Source: Phallusia mammillata (lineage: Eukaryota > Chordata > Ascidiacea > Phlebobranchia > Ascidiidae). Taken from it: a DNA stretch of 64,000 bases. Positions 49,661 to 61,379 of the stretch are shown piece after piece. The stretch is from positions 1 through 64,000 of the forward strand of contig QLIY01000617.1 of the NCBI GenBank assembly GCA_003260075.1, in the 5' to 3' direction. Both the position numbers and the translations under genes were made by a program. Each line of letters starts with the position of its first letter. Positions within the stretch are counted from its first letter, which is position 1. A model generated the notes under the pieces. That model did not search any database, had not been told where the DNA came from, and was given only the letters and a program-made list of their open reading frames with translations.

Positions 49661-52394
49661 AAGAAATATACTTTGAATGAGATTGTCAAATTACCGAAAT
49701 TTGGTAAATTCCAACTTGGTTCATGTTTTCTTTTTAATTTATCTTGATCTGGGAAGTAATTTACGTTAGGAACTAAGTGTCTAAGTATGATTTCTTGTCA
49801 TAACAAAACCTCTTCCCAACCCTGACAGCCCCAACCGTTGAGATTTTTACACAATTATTGACAAATGTTCTTTGCGCCACCCATCGCCATTCAGAAATCG
49901 TTGTCTGATGTAAGTTTCTTACTTTAGTTGATTTGTTTCTTGTGAATAACGGTAACGGTCTGGTTTTGCTGTCGGTTTCAGGCACACACCAAATACTTGG
50001 CATTAAGCGTTGTATTTCCAAATACGGTTTAGAATTTTGATCGGTTGACCCCGATCATTTTTTATACAACAGTTAACCTAGTTTGTAATATTTTACCTAT
50101 TGTTTGTGAACCTAGTTACAAGGTTGAAAATAAAAATGGTTCCTAGTTCGTTTTCACCTGAAATGACAATTTTTTTGAAACCCGACACTGAAAACAAATG
50201 TCGGAATTTAAAAAAAAAAGATCACAGTCACTTCAACTACGTATATAACAAATTAGTAAAATCTAGAACTATCTGAATGAATGTTTGTCACTGCTTCGCA
50301 AAAACGGGCCGATTTCGACGCTGGAAACGCAATTTTCTGAAAAGAAAACTGCGCAAATGAAAACCGGAATGAGTCGCAGTGACACGGACATTCGTTCCAC
50401 AGAGCACATAACATGGAAGTAGCCTACCTACTTGACAATCAAACTGTCAACTTTATACTACTTTAAAACCAGTGGCAAAATTTATATTTGTTTCTCATTG
50501 TGTGTTAACTTTAACTCCATGTGTGTTAAAACTAATGTGTTTAGTTCGCCACTTTTGTACTGGGCATTTCGCATCGGCAGATTTTATTACGTCACAGTTG
50601 ATCAATGGCGTAACTGAGGTTAACTAGATTGTACAGGTGATCGTTGCTGTTTACAACAAAGATGTTTGAATTGCTACAAAAAAACTCGGGGAACCGCTGC
50701 GGAACCCTTATAGACTTCACGGAACCCTGGTGAGTGTTGCAGGACCCTAGGATTCCGCGGAACCCTGGTTGAAGATCCCTGATCCATGATATCGAAGCTG
50801 CACAGATAAACAACAGCCGTCGCAGAATAGGACCAAAATATTTAAAGGTAGATCAGTGACATGGGTTTGTAAATAAAACCACAACTTGTGACTAATTTAT
50901 TTCTAAACGAAAAGACCACATTAATTTTTCAAGCATTTGCAACGCGATTTTTATGTTCATTAATAAACTGACATAATGTACAGAAAAAGAAGGTTATGGG
51001 GGTGTTACGAAAATGGACCTCAAGCTTTTTTAGACGGATTCACTGACATAAGGTTTAAGACAACGTACGGTACGCATGAACAGTACGGTACTGTGGTATT
51101 GTACTTGACAGTTTTTGACATTTGGTACGGTATATACCAGGGGTGGGCAACCTACGGCCCGCGGGCCGGATGCAGCCCGCGAGCAGCTTTTGAGCGGCCC
51201 GCGACTGGTATTTTAGTTTATTTGGCCGGACAGGATGTGTGTTAAATCCCATTTTTGTACGAAAGAGTTGTTACATTATACGTTAATAGGTATTAGTCTA
51301 TAACTAAGAAGAGGCATTGTTACGTACAAAGACAAAATCATTGTGTATTTGACTTTGCCTGGCACTGCTATGTTATTGCATGACCATCGTTGCGGCCCGC
51401 CGACACAATATTTCGCTACGTTTTGGCCCGCACATGCAAAAAGGTTGCCCACCTTTGGTAGATACGGTTGTACGGTACGCTCTTAGCAACAAGGTACGTC
51501 GTACGTATCCTACCGCACTGCCATCCTTGGTTGACATACAACCTGATTTTGCTGACGTTTTATTGGTTTGGGTTTGAAACCGAAAATCTCGCTCAAACGG
51601 ACGTTTTTGTTAGAGCTGAACACTGTTATTATGGTATAAAATACAAAGTACCTCGCAGACATCGAAGCTCGTACAGTTTGTAAAGACCAGTTAACTGAAC
51701 ACTATCAGACTTAAAGCTGCTGTGATCGAGTGATTTGTTTTGGAATTGTAAACGACTGTCAGTCACACAATTTGCAAACAACCTAAAGGTCTGTTTAACT
51801 GCAATAAAAAAGTATGTATAAGGCAGCAAAATTTTGTTCAGCTAGCAGTATGAGACATTTACGATTGGATATCGTACTTAAGCAAGTGAATTGGTTTCAC
51901 CAAGTATACACCAAAAAAGCTCCGAAGATTCGAAATTGACTAATTTGTTTCCGGTCATGTTTAAGCGTCACAAAAGCAAGTCGTGCTGCAAATGCGTGTT
52001 CCATCGTTCAAAGTTACGGTGTTTTGATAAATAATCACTCAGGACGTACGTTTCGAACAGAAAACGATTTGTTCACCCTGCCTAAAGTTAAGGTCTGGGT
52101 TTGTCAGTTTTCGCTTTGCTGGGGAAAAACATACAGAAAAAACAAACTGTGTATCGCTTCCATTGCAACTTTCTGTGCAGAATTTTTGTAGAAAAAAGAT
52201 ACTAGGAATAAATTTGTTACATAACTAACTTTTAAATTGTTTATATCAAAAAGGTCCATGTGGACGTTAACAGGCCCCTTTTCATTGAAATGTTTGTACA
52301 TAAACGGTTAATTAAAGCTTGTAGTTTTGTTTTTAGCGTCGAGTTCGATATAGAATTAGTTATTTGCAAGAGAAAACAACTCATAAGCAAAAAA
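49661..52394. other. Spacer between copies 6 and 7
   Basis: Apart from the MITE at 51138-51457, I saw a run of GGAACCCT/GGACCCT words near 50690-50780 ending GTTGAAGATCCCTG, which looks like half of another hAT-type MITE whose partner end I could not place. GTACGGTACG-type words flank the MITE. No coding sequence was recognised. Confidence 0.4.
51138..51457. mobile_element. hAT-like MITE (CAGGGGTGGGCAA family)
   Basis: It begins CAGGGGTGGGCAACCT and ends AGGTTGCCCACCTTTG. The flanking octamers GTATATAC and GTAGATAC match at 7 of 8. Both subterminal regions carry CGGCCCGC motifs. It is non-coding. Confidence 0.85.
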
Positions 52395-53285
52395 ATGAGC
52401 CAAACATCATTTAAGTTGTTCGAAACAGCATCCATCAGCGATCTTTATGCAAGGGGACGTCCAACTTACGAAGACAAAATAGCTCAATATATAGTTGGAA
52501 GTATCAAATCCAATATGTTGATGGAAAACACGAACTGATGATAGAAGTTGGATGTGGTAGTGGTCAAGCTACCAATGTGTTGGCGCCTTACTTTCATAAT
52601 GTTTTGGCTACTGACACCAGTGAAAGTCAAATTGCACAGGCAAAAACATTGAGTAAATTTGATCATATAAAGTACAAAGTGGGACGTGCTGAAGAAATTG
52701 ATGCCAATGATTTGAGTGCTGATTTACTTATAGCTGCAGAATCTCTTCATTGGTTCGATGTGGAAAAGTTTTATGGTGAAGTTCTTCGAGTGTTGAAACC
52801 AGGAGGCTGTCTTGTCGTGATTGGATATGTTCGTCCACAAATAACTCCTAAAACCAACACTGGCCATCAAAAGCATCTCACTTCGAGATTATCAGCTTCC
52901 AATGAAAAAGTGATCTTTGACAACACTAGCGAGAAACTGATTCAGTGTTATCGCCAATTAAAAAAACCACTATCCCAACATTTTTAAGGCAATACCGACT
53001 AAACAGAAATCAAGGGAGGTTTTTCATCACATCTGCGACGATTGGGAAATACAGGACATCAAGGATTTTCTTAACTCAATGATATTAGAAAAAAATGATG
53101 TGGTTACAAAAGGTACTGAGGGAAGCGTATTACGTAAATCAGAAAACGAATGTGCAAATGTAATTGATGATTTCGTGAGTAATGTAAACGAGATGCTTGA
53201 AAACAGCGGTATATCACCCGATTGTGTAGTTGCGTATGAAGCAGATTTTGAAATGTTTGTGATTACTGCCACTGATTTAATGTAA
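52395..53285 (+). pseudogene. SAM-dependent methyltransferase, copy 7, with two frameshifts
   Basis: The ATG at 52395 opens MSQTSFKLFETASISDLYAR. The frame shifts at about 52515-52525 (before GAAAACACGAACTG) and resumes from 52538 with VGCGSGQATNVLAPYFHN, SADLLIAAESLHWFD and RVLKPGGCLVVIGY. It shifts again at an A-run near 52965 (CAATTAAAAAAACC) and ends in the 53079-53285 frame (...YEADFEMFVITATDLM). Everything else is well preserved, so this is either a young pseudogene or a gene with two indel errors; the second site is a homopolymer. Confidence 0.75.
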
Positions 53286-55174
53286 AAGCGGCTTCTTTCA
53301 TTTTGGAATCACATGTTAATTGCCATTTTAAACAAATATTCAATCATATTGTTCATTGTATTAATTTTTCCGCGTCAAGCATTTGAAAATGTTAACTATT
53401 AGCCCTGTTTTTTCCTATTAAAACTGCATGGTTCTCGATATTATTTTCTGATGGATAGTACACTACAAAAATATTATACATGCTTCACCTTTTACGCCAT
53501 ATGTGCTTGTTTACTGTTAATACTTGCTGTGTGTAAAAATCAGTGTACATAAACTAAGTAAAAACTGACCTTAACATATGAACAGATTAGTTTATGCATA
53601 TTTGGTACCGGCAATTTCAACTGAATGTACAAACCAACTTTAGCAGGCAGTATATGTATAACATTGTAAAGCAACAAAATTTATGGCTTCTGTGCATTTA
53701 TTTGTGACAAAATTTTAAACGATGACTATTTTAACATCTTTGAATTTGTGTTGCAAGTCAACTTTCGTTTCCGCTCTATTATACACTAATGACAAGATTT
53801 CCACAAATTTTCGAAAACAGCCCATATGTAACTTATGAAGAAGTAATAAATTCATTTAATTTAGGAGACAAATTCAACGCTAACGTCCACGCATTCGTTT
53901 GTACCTAAATCCAGCAACAAAACCAGCCGGTATAACCTTTATTTACGTCTAAAAAACACACACGTCAAACCACTGAAATTATACACGTTTTTAAACAGGT
54001 GTGGCTGCCTAAAAAAAACACGATCACGGCTTGTAGGTATTGCTGACGAATGTTACCTCTTTCTTCCACCATAGTAACAGTGATCGCATTTAAACATTGA
54101 TATCAACTCTGCAATACACGATCGTAACTATATGTTTAATTTTGCTTGGTGCAACAGTGTCTCTGCCTTGAGCATTGGCCATTCGCTGATCGATATTAAG
54201 GCACATCGACGTCCAAAGCGTTGATGCTCTGGAATGGCTTTCATTAACTATATTTGTACACATTTAGGTTCGTTTATATTTAAATACATATAGCAATGCA
54301 CGACTTTAGGACTACGATTTTTATTACTCTGCCCCGCATTCACCTAACGTTTTCAGTTAAACGTTTGAGATTTTGTCAGTTAAAAATGTATCGATATACG
54401 AGCGCCTTATACTGCAAACAAAACAGCCGCTTTAAGTATCAGTTGTCGGCCTACTTGAGTACCGAAATCGGTATCGCCAAAACCATATCGACCTGTCTCT
54501 AGATTATACCGTTATAATGTCATGGGCTGTTGCCGAAAAGTTTGAACAATAAAGCATGTCGATTTTTAGGTCAAAAGTAAGATATGGTAAAAAGCAAATT
54601 TAGACAAAGGGATTAAACCGAAAATCGATTAATGTGTTAGTGCAATTCAAACTGTTTGCATGCTTTACCATATGCTATCCCTGTTTTTGCATCACAATCA
54701 GCCCAGCTCACTAAAAACATAAATGACTTCTTACTTCAGGTGCAACATGACTTACAACGTTGCTCCCAACAATGCCAAACAACCTGACATATGTTGGACA
54801 CAACCAAAAAATACAAACAATAGTTCAACAGTTTCGATCCAAATGGGTTGATCAAGTAAATATTTGTTCAACGTCTGAAAGGTGTCGACTGTTACAATGG
54901 CCTTGATAGGTTCAAGCAACATTGTCAGCAAAATCTTCTGGGCCGTAACGGCGGTTTGAACTGTCAGTCATACATGAATAACCACGCGTTAATCAAACCT
55001 ATGCCCCAAACTTTTCACACTGCGAAAAACGAAAAGGTGTGAACTAGTATCGGCTAGCGTATTTTGGGCAAAAACGCTTTTTTCCTTGTTTTTGAACGTT
55101 AAGTTCAGTTGAATTGCAGCGGAAGGGAGCTATTGGTTGTTATATAGTACTATTTGAATATTTTGGCAGCAAGA
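53286..55174. other. Spacer between copies 7 and 8
   Basis: AT-rich sequence with no recognised gene or repeat. A TTTGGCAG word at 55162-55170 lies just before the ATG of copy 8 and could be a splice or spliced-leader acceptor. Confidence 0.4.
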
Positions 55175-56080
55175 ATGGACCAAACATCACTACGGTTGTT
55201 TGAAAACCCAACTTTCAGTGACATATACGCGAAAGGACGTCCTACTTACGAAAACAAAATAGCTCAGCATATAGTTGGAAAGATCCGATCTGACCTTAAG
55301 GGTAAAAAACACGAACTAATGGTGGAAGTTGCATGTGGCAGTGGACAAGCTACTAATGTGCTGGCTCCCTTTTTTCTGAACGTTCTTGCTTCTGACATCA
55401 GTGAAAGTCAAATTGCACAGGCAAAAACACTGTGTCAATTTGATCATATAAACTACCAAGTCGGAAGTGCTGAAAAAATTGATGCCAAAGATGCGAGTGC
55501 TGATTTACTGGTAGTTGCGGAAGCTATGCATTGGTTTCAAATCGACAGTTTTTTCTCCGAAGCACAAAGAGTGTTGAAGCCAGATGGCTGCCTTGCAGTT
55601 ATTGGGTATGATGTCCCAAAAATAACTCCTAAAACCAATGCTGGCCTTCAAAGGCAGCTAACATCAAGTTTCCGTTACCACATGGAAAAGACAATCAACA
55701 ACAACACTAGTGACAAATTGGTTCAAATTTTTCGCGAAATAAAAGACAACTATCCTCAGACTTTTGAAGGTATACCGACAAAGCAAAAATCAAAAGAGAT
55801 TTTTCATCAAATCTACGACAATTGGGAGCTAAAGGACATAACTGATGTTATGAACTCGATGATGTTGCAAAAGAACTATGCTATCACAAAAGGTCATGGA
55901 ATTCTGCCACGTGATACTAAAGACGACTGCGCAAATGTGATTGATGTTTTTGTTTCCGATGTGAGTGAAATGCTTAAAGAGAGTGGAATATCGCCCGAAT
56001 GCGTAATTTCGTATGAAGCAGAATTTGAAATGACCGTTATAACTGCCAGCGATTTTTTTTTAGAAAATACAAACTTATAG
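55175..56080 (+). CDS. Intronless SAM-dependent methyltransferase, copy 8 (intact)
   Basis: The frame from the ATG at 55175 gives 301 aa; an upstream in-frame TTG was ignored because the MDQTSLRLFE start matches the other copies. Motifs are VEVACGSGQATNVLAP, ASDISES, SADLLVVAEAMHWF and RVLKPDGCLAVIGY. Two family-typical residues differ: the usual LKPGG is LKPDG, and YFHNV is FFLNV. The C-terminus runs past the others, through a T-run, to FFLENTNL. It is single-exon. It may be a diverged functional paralogue. Substrate unknown. Confidence 0.85.
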   Translation: MDQTSLRLFENPTFSDIYAKGRPTYENKIAQHIVGKIRSDLKGKKHELMVEVACGSGQATNVLAPFFLNVLASDISESQIAQAKTLCQFDHINYQVGSAEKIDAKDASADLLVVAEAMHWFQIDSFFSEAQRVLKPDGCLAVIGYDVPKITPKTNAGLQRQLTSSFRYHMEKTINNNTSDKLVQIFREIKDNYPQTFEGIPTKQKSKEIFHQIYDNWELKDITDVMNSMMLQKNYAITKGHGILPRDTKDDCANVIDVFVSDVSEMLKESGISPECVISYEAEFEMTVITASDFFLENTNL

Positions 56081-56174
56081 ATGGGTGAAAAAAAGTTTCT
56101 ACACCCATAAATGCATGAAAGTTTGTCGTACACGGATCGCTTTTTAGCTCGTCTTTGCTATGTAACGATTAAAG

Positions 56175-56465
56175 CAGGGGTTCCCAACCTGTGGTACGCG
56201 TACCACTAGTGGTTCGCGAAGGTTTTTCAGGTGGTACGCGAGTAGCTTCCGTTTTTTTCACAAAAGCCTGGTTTCGCAACTTTATAATTACTTACAGTAA
56301 ACAAAAATCTCATTCAATTTAATTGTGGTACTTTAGTGTTATTTAGTAGGCCATTCTTTTGAATGAATATGATTTGATCAAATTAGTTGTTCTGCAAGAA
56401 GTGGTACGCGTGACAGTGCAGTGCGTCCAAGTGGTACGAGATCGTAAAAAGGTTGGGAACCCCTG
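56175..56465. mobile_element. hAT-like MITE with perfect 8-bp target duplication
   Basis: The ends CAGGGGTTCCCAACCT and AGGTTGGGAACCCCTG are perfect inverted repeats. GATTAAAG flanks both sides (56167-56174 and 56466-56473). The subterminal repeats are GTGGTACGCG. It lies about 95 bp after copy 8. Confidence 0.9.
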
Positions 56466-56950
56466 GATTAAAGGGTTTAATGCTTCGATTTAAAACTCGC
56501 TTTACATTTGTTTGACGTATTTGGCTCAATTGCGCACAGACAACGTCTCCCAAATACGTGTATTTGTGATTACTGACTAACGTGTGTGTAACTCGTGTGT
56601 ATAAGCAAAATCGTTTAATAAAACACAAACCAATAATTTTCCGTTCCGAGTTTAGAAGACAAAATAGACCTAAAACACGATTCGCCCATTTTGTAATTGA
56701 GGTTTAAACAGCTCAATTGGGATTGCAATATGGTACATTGCAGAGAAAACTGTTTAAGAAATTTCAAAAGTTCACAATGCCTATATGAGTATGTCAGTGT
56801 TTGCTTTGTAGAAAACATTTAAATAATAAAAACAAAACGTGGATTACTGGGAATTCTGAACATAACTCTACATCAACACTTGTACAAACCTTCGATTAGC
56901 CGCTTTACTTTTGGATCAAGCATGTAAACTAATCCAAGCACATTGTAGGT

Positions 56951-57111
56951 CAGTGGTTCCCAACCTTTTTTGTCACATTCCTCCCTTTGCCCATTTTCAC
57001 ACTATTCATTCCTCCCCACAAGACGAAAAACAAACATAACATAAAAAATTATAGCAATTTGACATAGACCTTATAATTAGGGATGTCCATTTTAGAATCC
57101 TTTACAAATAT

Positions 57112-57208
<97 letters not shown>

Positions 57209-57253
57209 ATAAAATTCCTCCCTAGGGGGGAATTCCTCCCCGGTTGGGAACTG
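56951..57253. mobile_element. hAT-like MITE interrupted by 95 G
   Basis: The ends CAGTGGTTCCCAACC and GGTTGGGAACTG are inverted repeats with perfect TTGTAGGT target duplications (56943-56950 and 57254-57261). A 95-base G tract at 57112-57206 sits inside, and ATTCCTCCC words occur on both sides. The tract is probably a filled gap. Confidence 0.85.
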
Positions 57254-57261
57254 TTGTAGGT

Positions 57262-60200
57262 CAATAGATCTAAAAAATAAAAATAATGTATCAAAGGGAA
57301 AAACGACACGGTCGAGAAGACGTATTTACTTGTTGAGATGGAACACATCGAAATCGTATTTAAAAAGAATAAATCGATCGGTGAAAGAGACATACAGAAT
57401 AACTACATTAGTAATAAACTTTACATATGCCAGGCAACAAAACTACGTTTATTGTTTGAAATGTTTTAAAAAGGTAGACAATTTTATTTTATTTCTAAGT
57501 TCTATACTATATATAAGTTATGGTAAACTTAATAACTACCAAGAATATAGTTTAACTATAGGACTATATCCTTGGCATGAATCAAGTTTATTATAAAAAA
57601 GACATGTGAGTTATGCAAAATATTGCTTCTATACACGGCTTTATTTATTCTTTTACATGCAAGGCTTCATTTTAGGTAATCCTCACTGAAAGCCATGATA
57701 TGATTTGTCGTGTTGTATACCTAATACAGTATTTTTTTTAATGGTTTTAGTCTACAGCTAAATCTGGTCTATGTAATAGCGCACTTAAATGTGCTTCAAC
57801 TTATTTTGAAGTCTAAAAAAACACCCAATTATCACCTGTAAGACTCAAATATAGACATGATTTCATCACACCATTAAATTCAGACGCGCTAATTACTATG
57901 GTATTAATTAACTGCGGTGGTGTAATTAGAAGACAGATGATGAATTTATTATCTTCACCGGTTCACCTCAGCATGAGGCCTAATAGCCCCTACAGTGCAA
58001 ATATAATGACACCATAATATACACAATGTTGTCAGAACCCAAATAAAACGATAGATATATTTCATAAACATTTAAATAGACCGGACGAAATCGGAATCAA
58101 CAAAAAACAGCGTTGTTACCTTTCCAGTGCCATCCTCTACCTTTTCAAAAAATGATTACCAAATTGCTTATTATAGGCTACATCTTTACCAGCTGTAAAC
58201 CACCTTATACTAGCACTAGATTAAAAAATTGCTGCCACGTTCAAAATTCTGCCAAACATAAGTTAATTGTTTGTGACGAACAATCGCAGCATTCTGTTAC
58301 ATGCGGGCTGTGACCAATTGAATTTTTTAAGGTTGGCATGTTGACAGTTGCACGGAAACAACGAGTAAGCATATATTTTCATTTTCGACGCAATCACAAC
58401 AAACCAAAATGTGACAACAGTAGACTTTGTCTGCTTACGACCAAGTTAAGATGTTTGCTTAGAAGTGAGTTACGAGAATCGAGACATTTTGAGCGAACAA
58501 GAGTCCTTGAAAACATTTGTTTTGTACGTATCAGTGGGGTAAACGTAGACTACTAGACAGAAACTGGTTGAACTAAAGTTGTTTTAAGATAGGTCAGGGT
58601 GCCTGGAAAACGCTAGAAATGGTCACTCATAACAGACTACTAAAAGAAACGACGTTTTACACCTCAAACCGCCAACTGGTAATGTCAATTTCTGACGCCT
58701 GCTTAACGCGGTGACTATAGTAGTAGATGAGCTGACAGAATCAGGAAGCCAGTGGAAAACACGTCAGCCATCAACGAATTGGTTAATGTTTCAAACCACC
58801 TACGTATGTAAAGGCTTTGGTTACAGGTTGTGCCGTCTGTATTGTAGATTAGAGGACAGAAAACCGGACAAATTTAGTTGAACTTAACCATGTTTAACAT
58901 TGTTTTGACAGTTAATTACATGTGATGCTATTACGACACTCAGTGCTAGCAATATATTGGTCGTGTTTTGTTAGTCTTAAAGAGAGGTGTAGGCGTTTGC
59001 CGGCGACAAACAAAACATAGTGTGGACAGTAAATGTTTTCTGTAGCTATGTTGGGGCCAGACAGGAAAGTCGTTGTACAAAAGTGTTTTAGCTGCTCCTG
59101 CGGCAGGGAAACCCTTTGCGTTAACAATACATTTATAGGTCAGTAACGCACATTGGGGTGTTCATCATGATGATAGTAGAAGTGCACGATCAATTGTATT
59201 TCGCGGTTCATACAAGGTATTTACATGCTTCCCCATGAATTATGAATATTGGCGTGGCAATTGTAGCATATGTGACGGACGGACGAAAAAGATGGCCAGG
59301 CTGTCGCTTGGCAGCACATATAAACAAAAACGCAAAAGAAATAATGACAAAAGGGACGTATATCGGGTTGATGCAGTTTTAAGACGAAATTATGTAATCG
59401 GAAACGCACAAACCGTGGTAAATGTGAATGCAAAAGGTGTAGGATGGACCAGATGACATGTAAAACGTTTTCGCTCACCAGCTGCTATGACAAATTAGGA
59501 ACATATGGAACTAATTTAATTTAATACAGTGCAAAAATTTTAAAAAATGGCAGATTGCTGTTTGGTGGATAAACGTTCACATCATGCAGTTTAGCAGTTA
59601 TCCAATATTTTATTTCATCAAGCAACGTACAGTCGGATTCTTGTGGGCCGCGATTTTCGTATTATCACCAAGTGGATACCAGTACGCTTAATGAAGGGTG
59701 CACTGACTGGTATTATGCAACAGATGCAAGGCGATTAAGCCACCGTTGTGAGGCCTGATCGATGGCACCATTGTAGATCTTACGCGGAGGGTCAGTTCAG
59801 AACAGTGTCGGCATTGATGAGTTGTTGGCGGTGCGCTGTAGGCAGTTGTGCTGAACTAGCAACTTCTACAAGCGTTTTGCAAATGCTAATATTTTTTACA
59901 CAAGGTACTATAGACCAGTGGTTCTCAAACTTTTTTATTGTCGGGGTCAAATGGTAGTTTTTTAAGTGTGTATGGAGCCGCAAAAAACGAAAAATCAAGG
60001 TTATTACTTTCGAAAAATCAAGGTTATTACTTTAAAAGCTAAACTAGAAATGTTCTGTGGTTTTCTGAGGTTTGGTGGGAGCCGCAAAATAATTTATCGG
60101 GAGCCGCATGCGGCCCTGAGAGCCGCGTTTAAGCATCACTGCTACAGACGTTCTATCTGGCATAAAGTGATTAGGTCGTCATAATAGTTTCATAAAATCG

Positions 60201-60416
60201 GATACAGATAATGACGTGAGGTCAGGGAAGTATAGCCAGCTTAAAATGATTGTTTATTGATGTTGTGTATGATTTATGTGCAACTCAAACCGTCTTTAAT
60301 TTTTTCTACTGACTAACAATATCCTGTTTAATATTTTTTCTAAAAGGTGTTTAAATCGTCCTGCATTAGGATTTAATTATTAGTCGTGCTGTAGAACTGT
60401 TAGTCTTTAAAAAGTA
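57262..60416. other. Gene-poor stretch before the G-gamma gene
   Basis: Apart from the MITE at 59916-60141 I see no supported gene. Short frames at 57330-57596, 58113-58313, 58338-58556 and 59235-59456 lack domains. Confidence 0.4.
59916..60141. mobile_element. hAT-like MITE (GGAGCCGCA repeats)
   Basis: It begins CAGTGGTTCTCAAAC and ends GTTTAAGCATCACTG. The flanking octamers CTATAGAC and CTACAGAC match at 7 of 8. GGAGCCGCA motifs repeat internally, and a 19-base CGAAAAATCAAGGTTATTAC-like unit is duplicated in tandem. Confidence 0.82.
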
Positions 60417-61379
60417 ATGGAGGGACAACAGGCTCCACCACAAGAAGTAGAGGAGGATCCCCTAGATTTGTTAAGCCCCGAAGACTTGCAAAAGTATGTT
60501 GACCAACTAAAGAAGGAGAATCTACTTTCTCGCACAAAGGTTGGTGGAATTAGCTGTTCTCAGAAAATCGTTTTTGATAAAATGTGGTGAATATAATGCT
60601 TATGTGTGGTTTCTGCCCCTGTACATGTAACGAAAAAGTGGTTATGTCTGCGTATGCGGCACAGTTCAATTCATAGATGAATATAGCATTCCGAATCGAT
60701 AAACTCTGGCAAGGGTCACAAGAGCTTTAATCCCGAAAAGATTTTGGGATTACAAAAGGAACTGATCACGGGTCAGCCATGTCAGGTTTTAATGGATTGA
60801 ATTCGTGAGGGACTCTCGCCTGGTCGATATAGCGCTGTAGGCTTTTGACAATGGGCAAAGTTAAATAGTGGATCAATTTATATGTAGCCATCTTCCAGTT
60901 TCTGCTTACAAAGGGCAGTGAATATATTCAGCAGGCTATTTTAAATATGTAGATTGTGCTTAACGACTTTTTGGTCACAATCGACAATGACCCGACATGA
61001 AAACAGGAAACCACTGGTTACGTTACAGCCTTTGTGCTAAAGGCAAATGCCAAGCAAGGTTGTAAACAACAAATAGGCCTAACGGGCATTCGTTTTTATT
61101 GAAATCTGGCAAAACAGTGATATAGCCTACAGCAGTTGTCAAGTAAAACAGTGCCTGGTTAATTTAATTTTACCATTTAAAGCGTCCCGTGGCCTATAAT
61201 ACACGTGCAGTACCAAAAACAAACTGTATGTTACAACCGCTTCTTTCTTACAGACATCCGAGGGCTGCAAGGTGGTTATGGAATTCATTACAGAACGAAT
61301 GCCAGAAGATCCTTTAATCATAGGAATCGATTCTAAAACCAATCCCTTTATCGAAAAGAGAGACTGTGTCGTTTTTTGA
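60417..61379 (+). CDS. Heterotrimeric G-protein gamma subunit
   Basis: Two exons, 60417-60539 and 61254-61379, join in phase 0 (ACAAAG|ACATCC) to give 82 aa. The product pairs with G-beta as a membrane-anchored signalling dimer. LSPEDLQKYVDQLKKENLL is the N-terminal coiled-coil helix that packs on G-beta, MPEDPLIIGI and NPFIEK match the DPL and NPF motifs of the family, and the last four residues CVVF form a CAAX prenylation box. The start is the first ATG and gives an acidic N-terminal extension (EEVEEDP type), so the protein is somewhat longer than the usual 68-75 aa. It looks nearest to transducin-type gammas (GNGT), but a specific orthology is not certain. It converges with VMP1 on the other strand. 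Confidence 0.88.

Noticed and set aside
57049-57393. Poly-Pro frame on the minus strand
   Set aside because: Produced by the 95-G tract inside a MITE.
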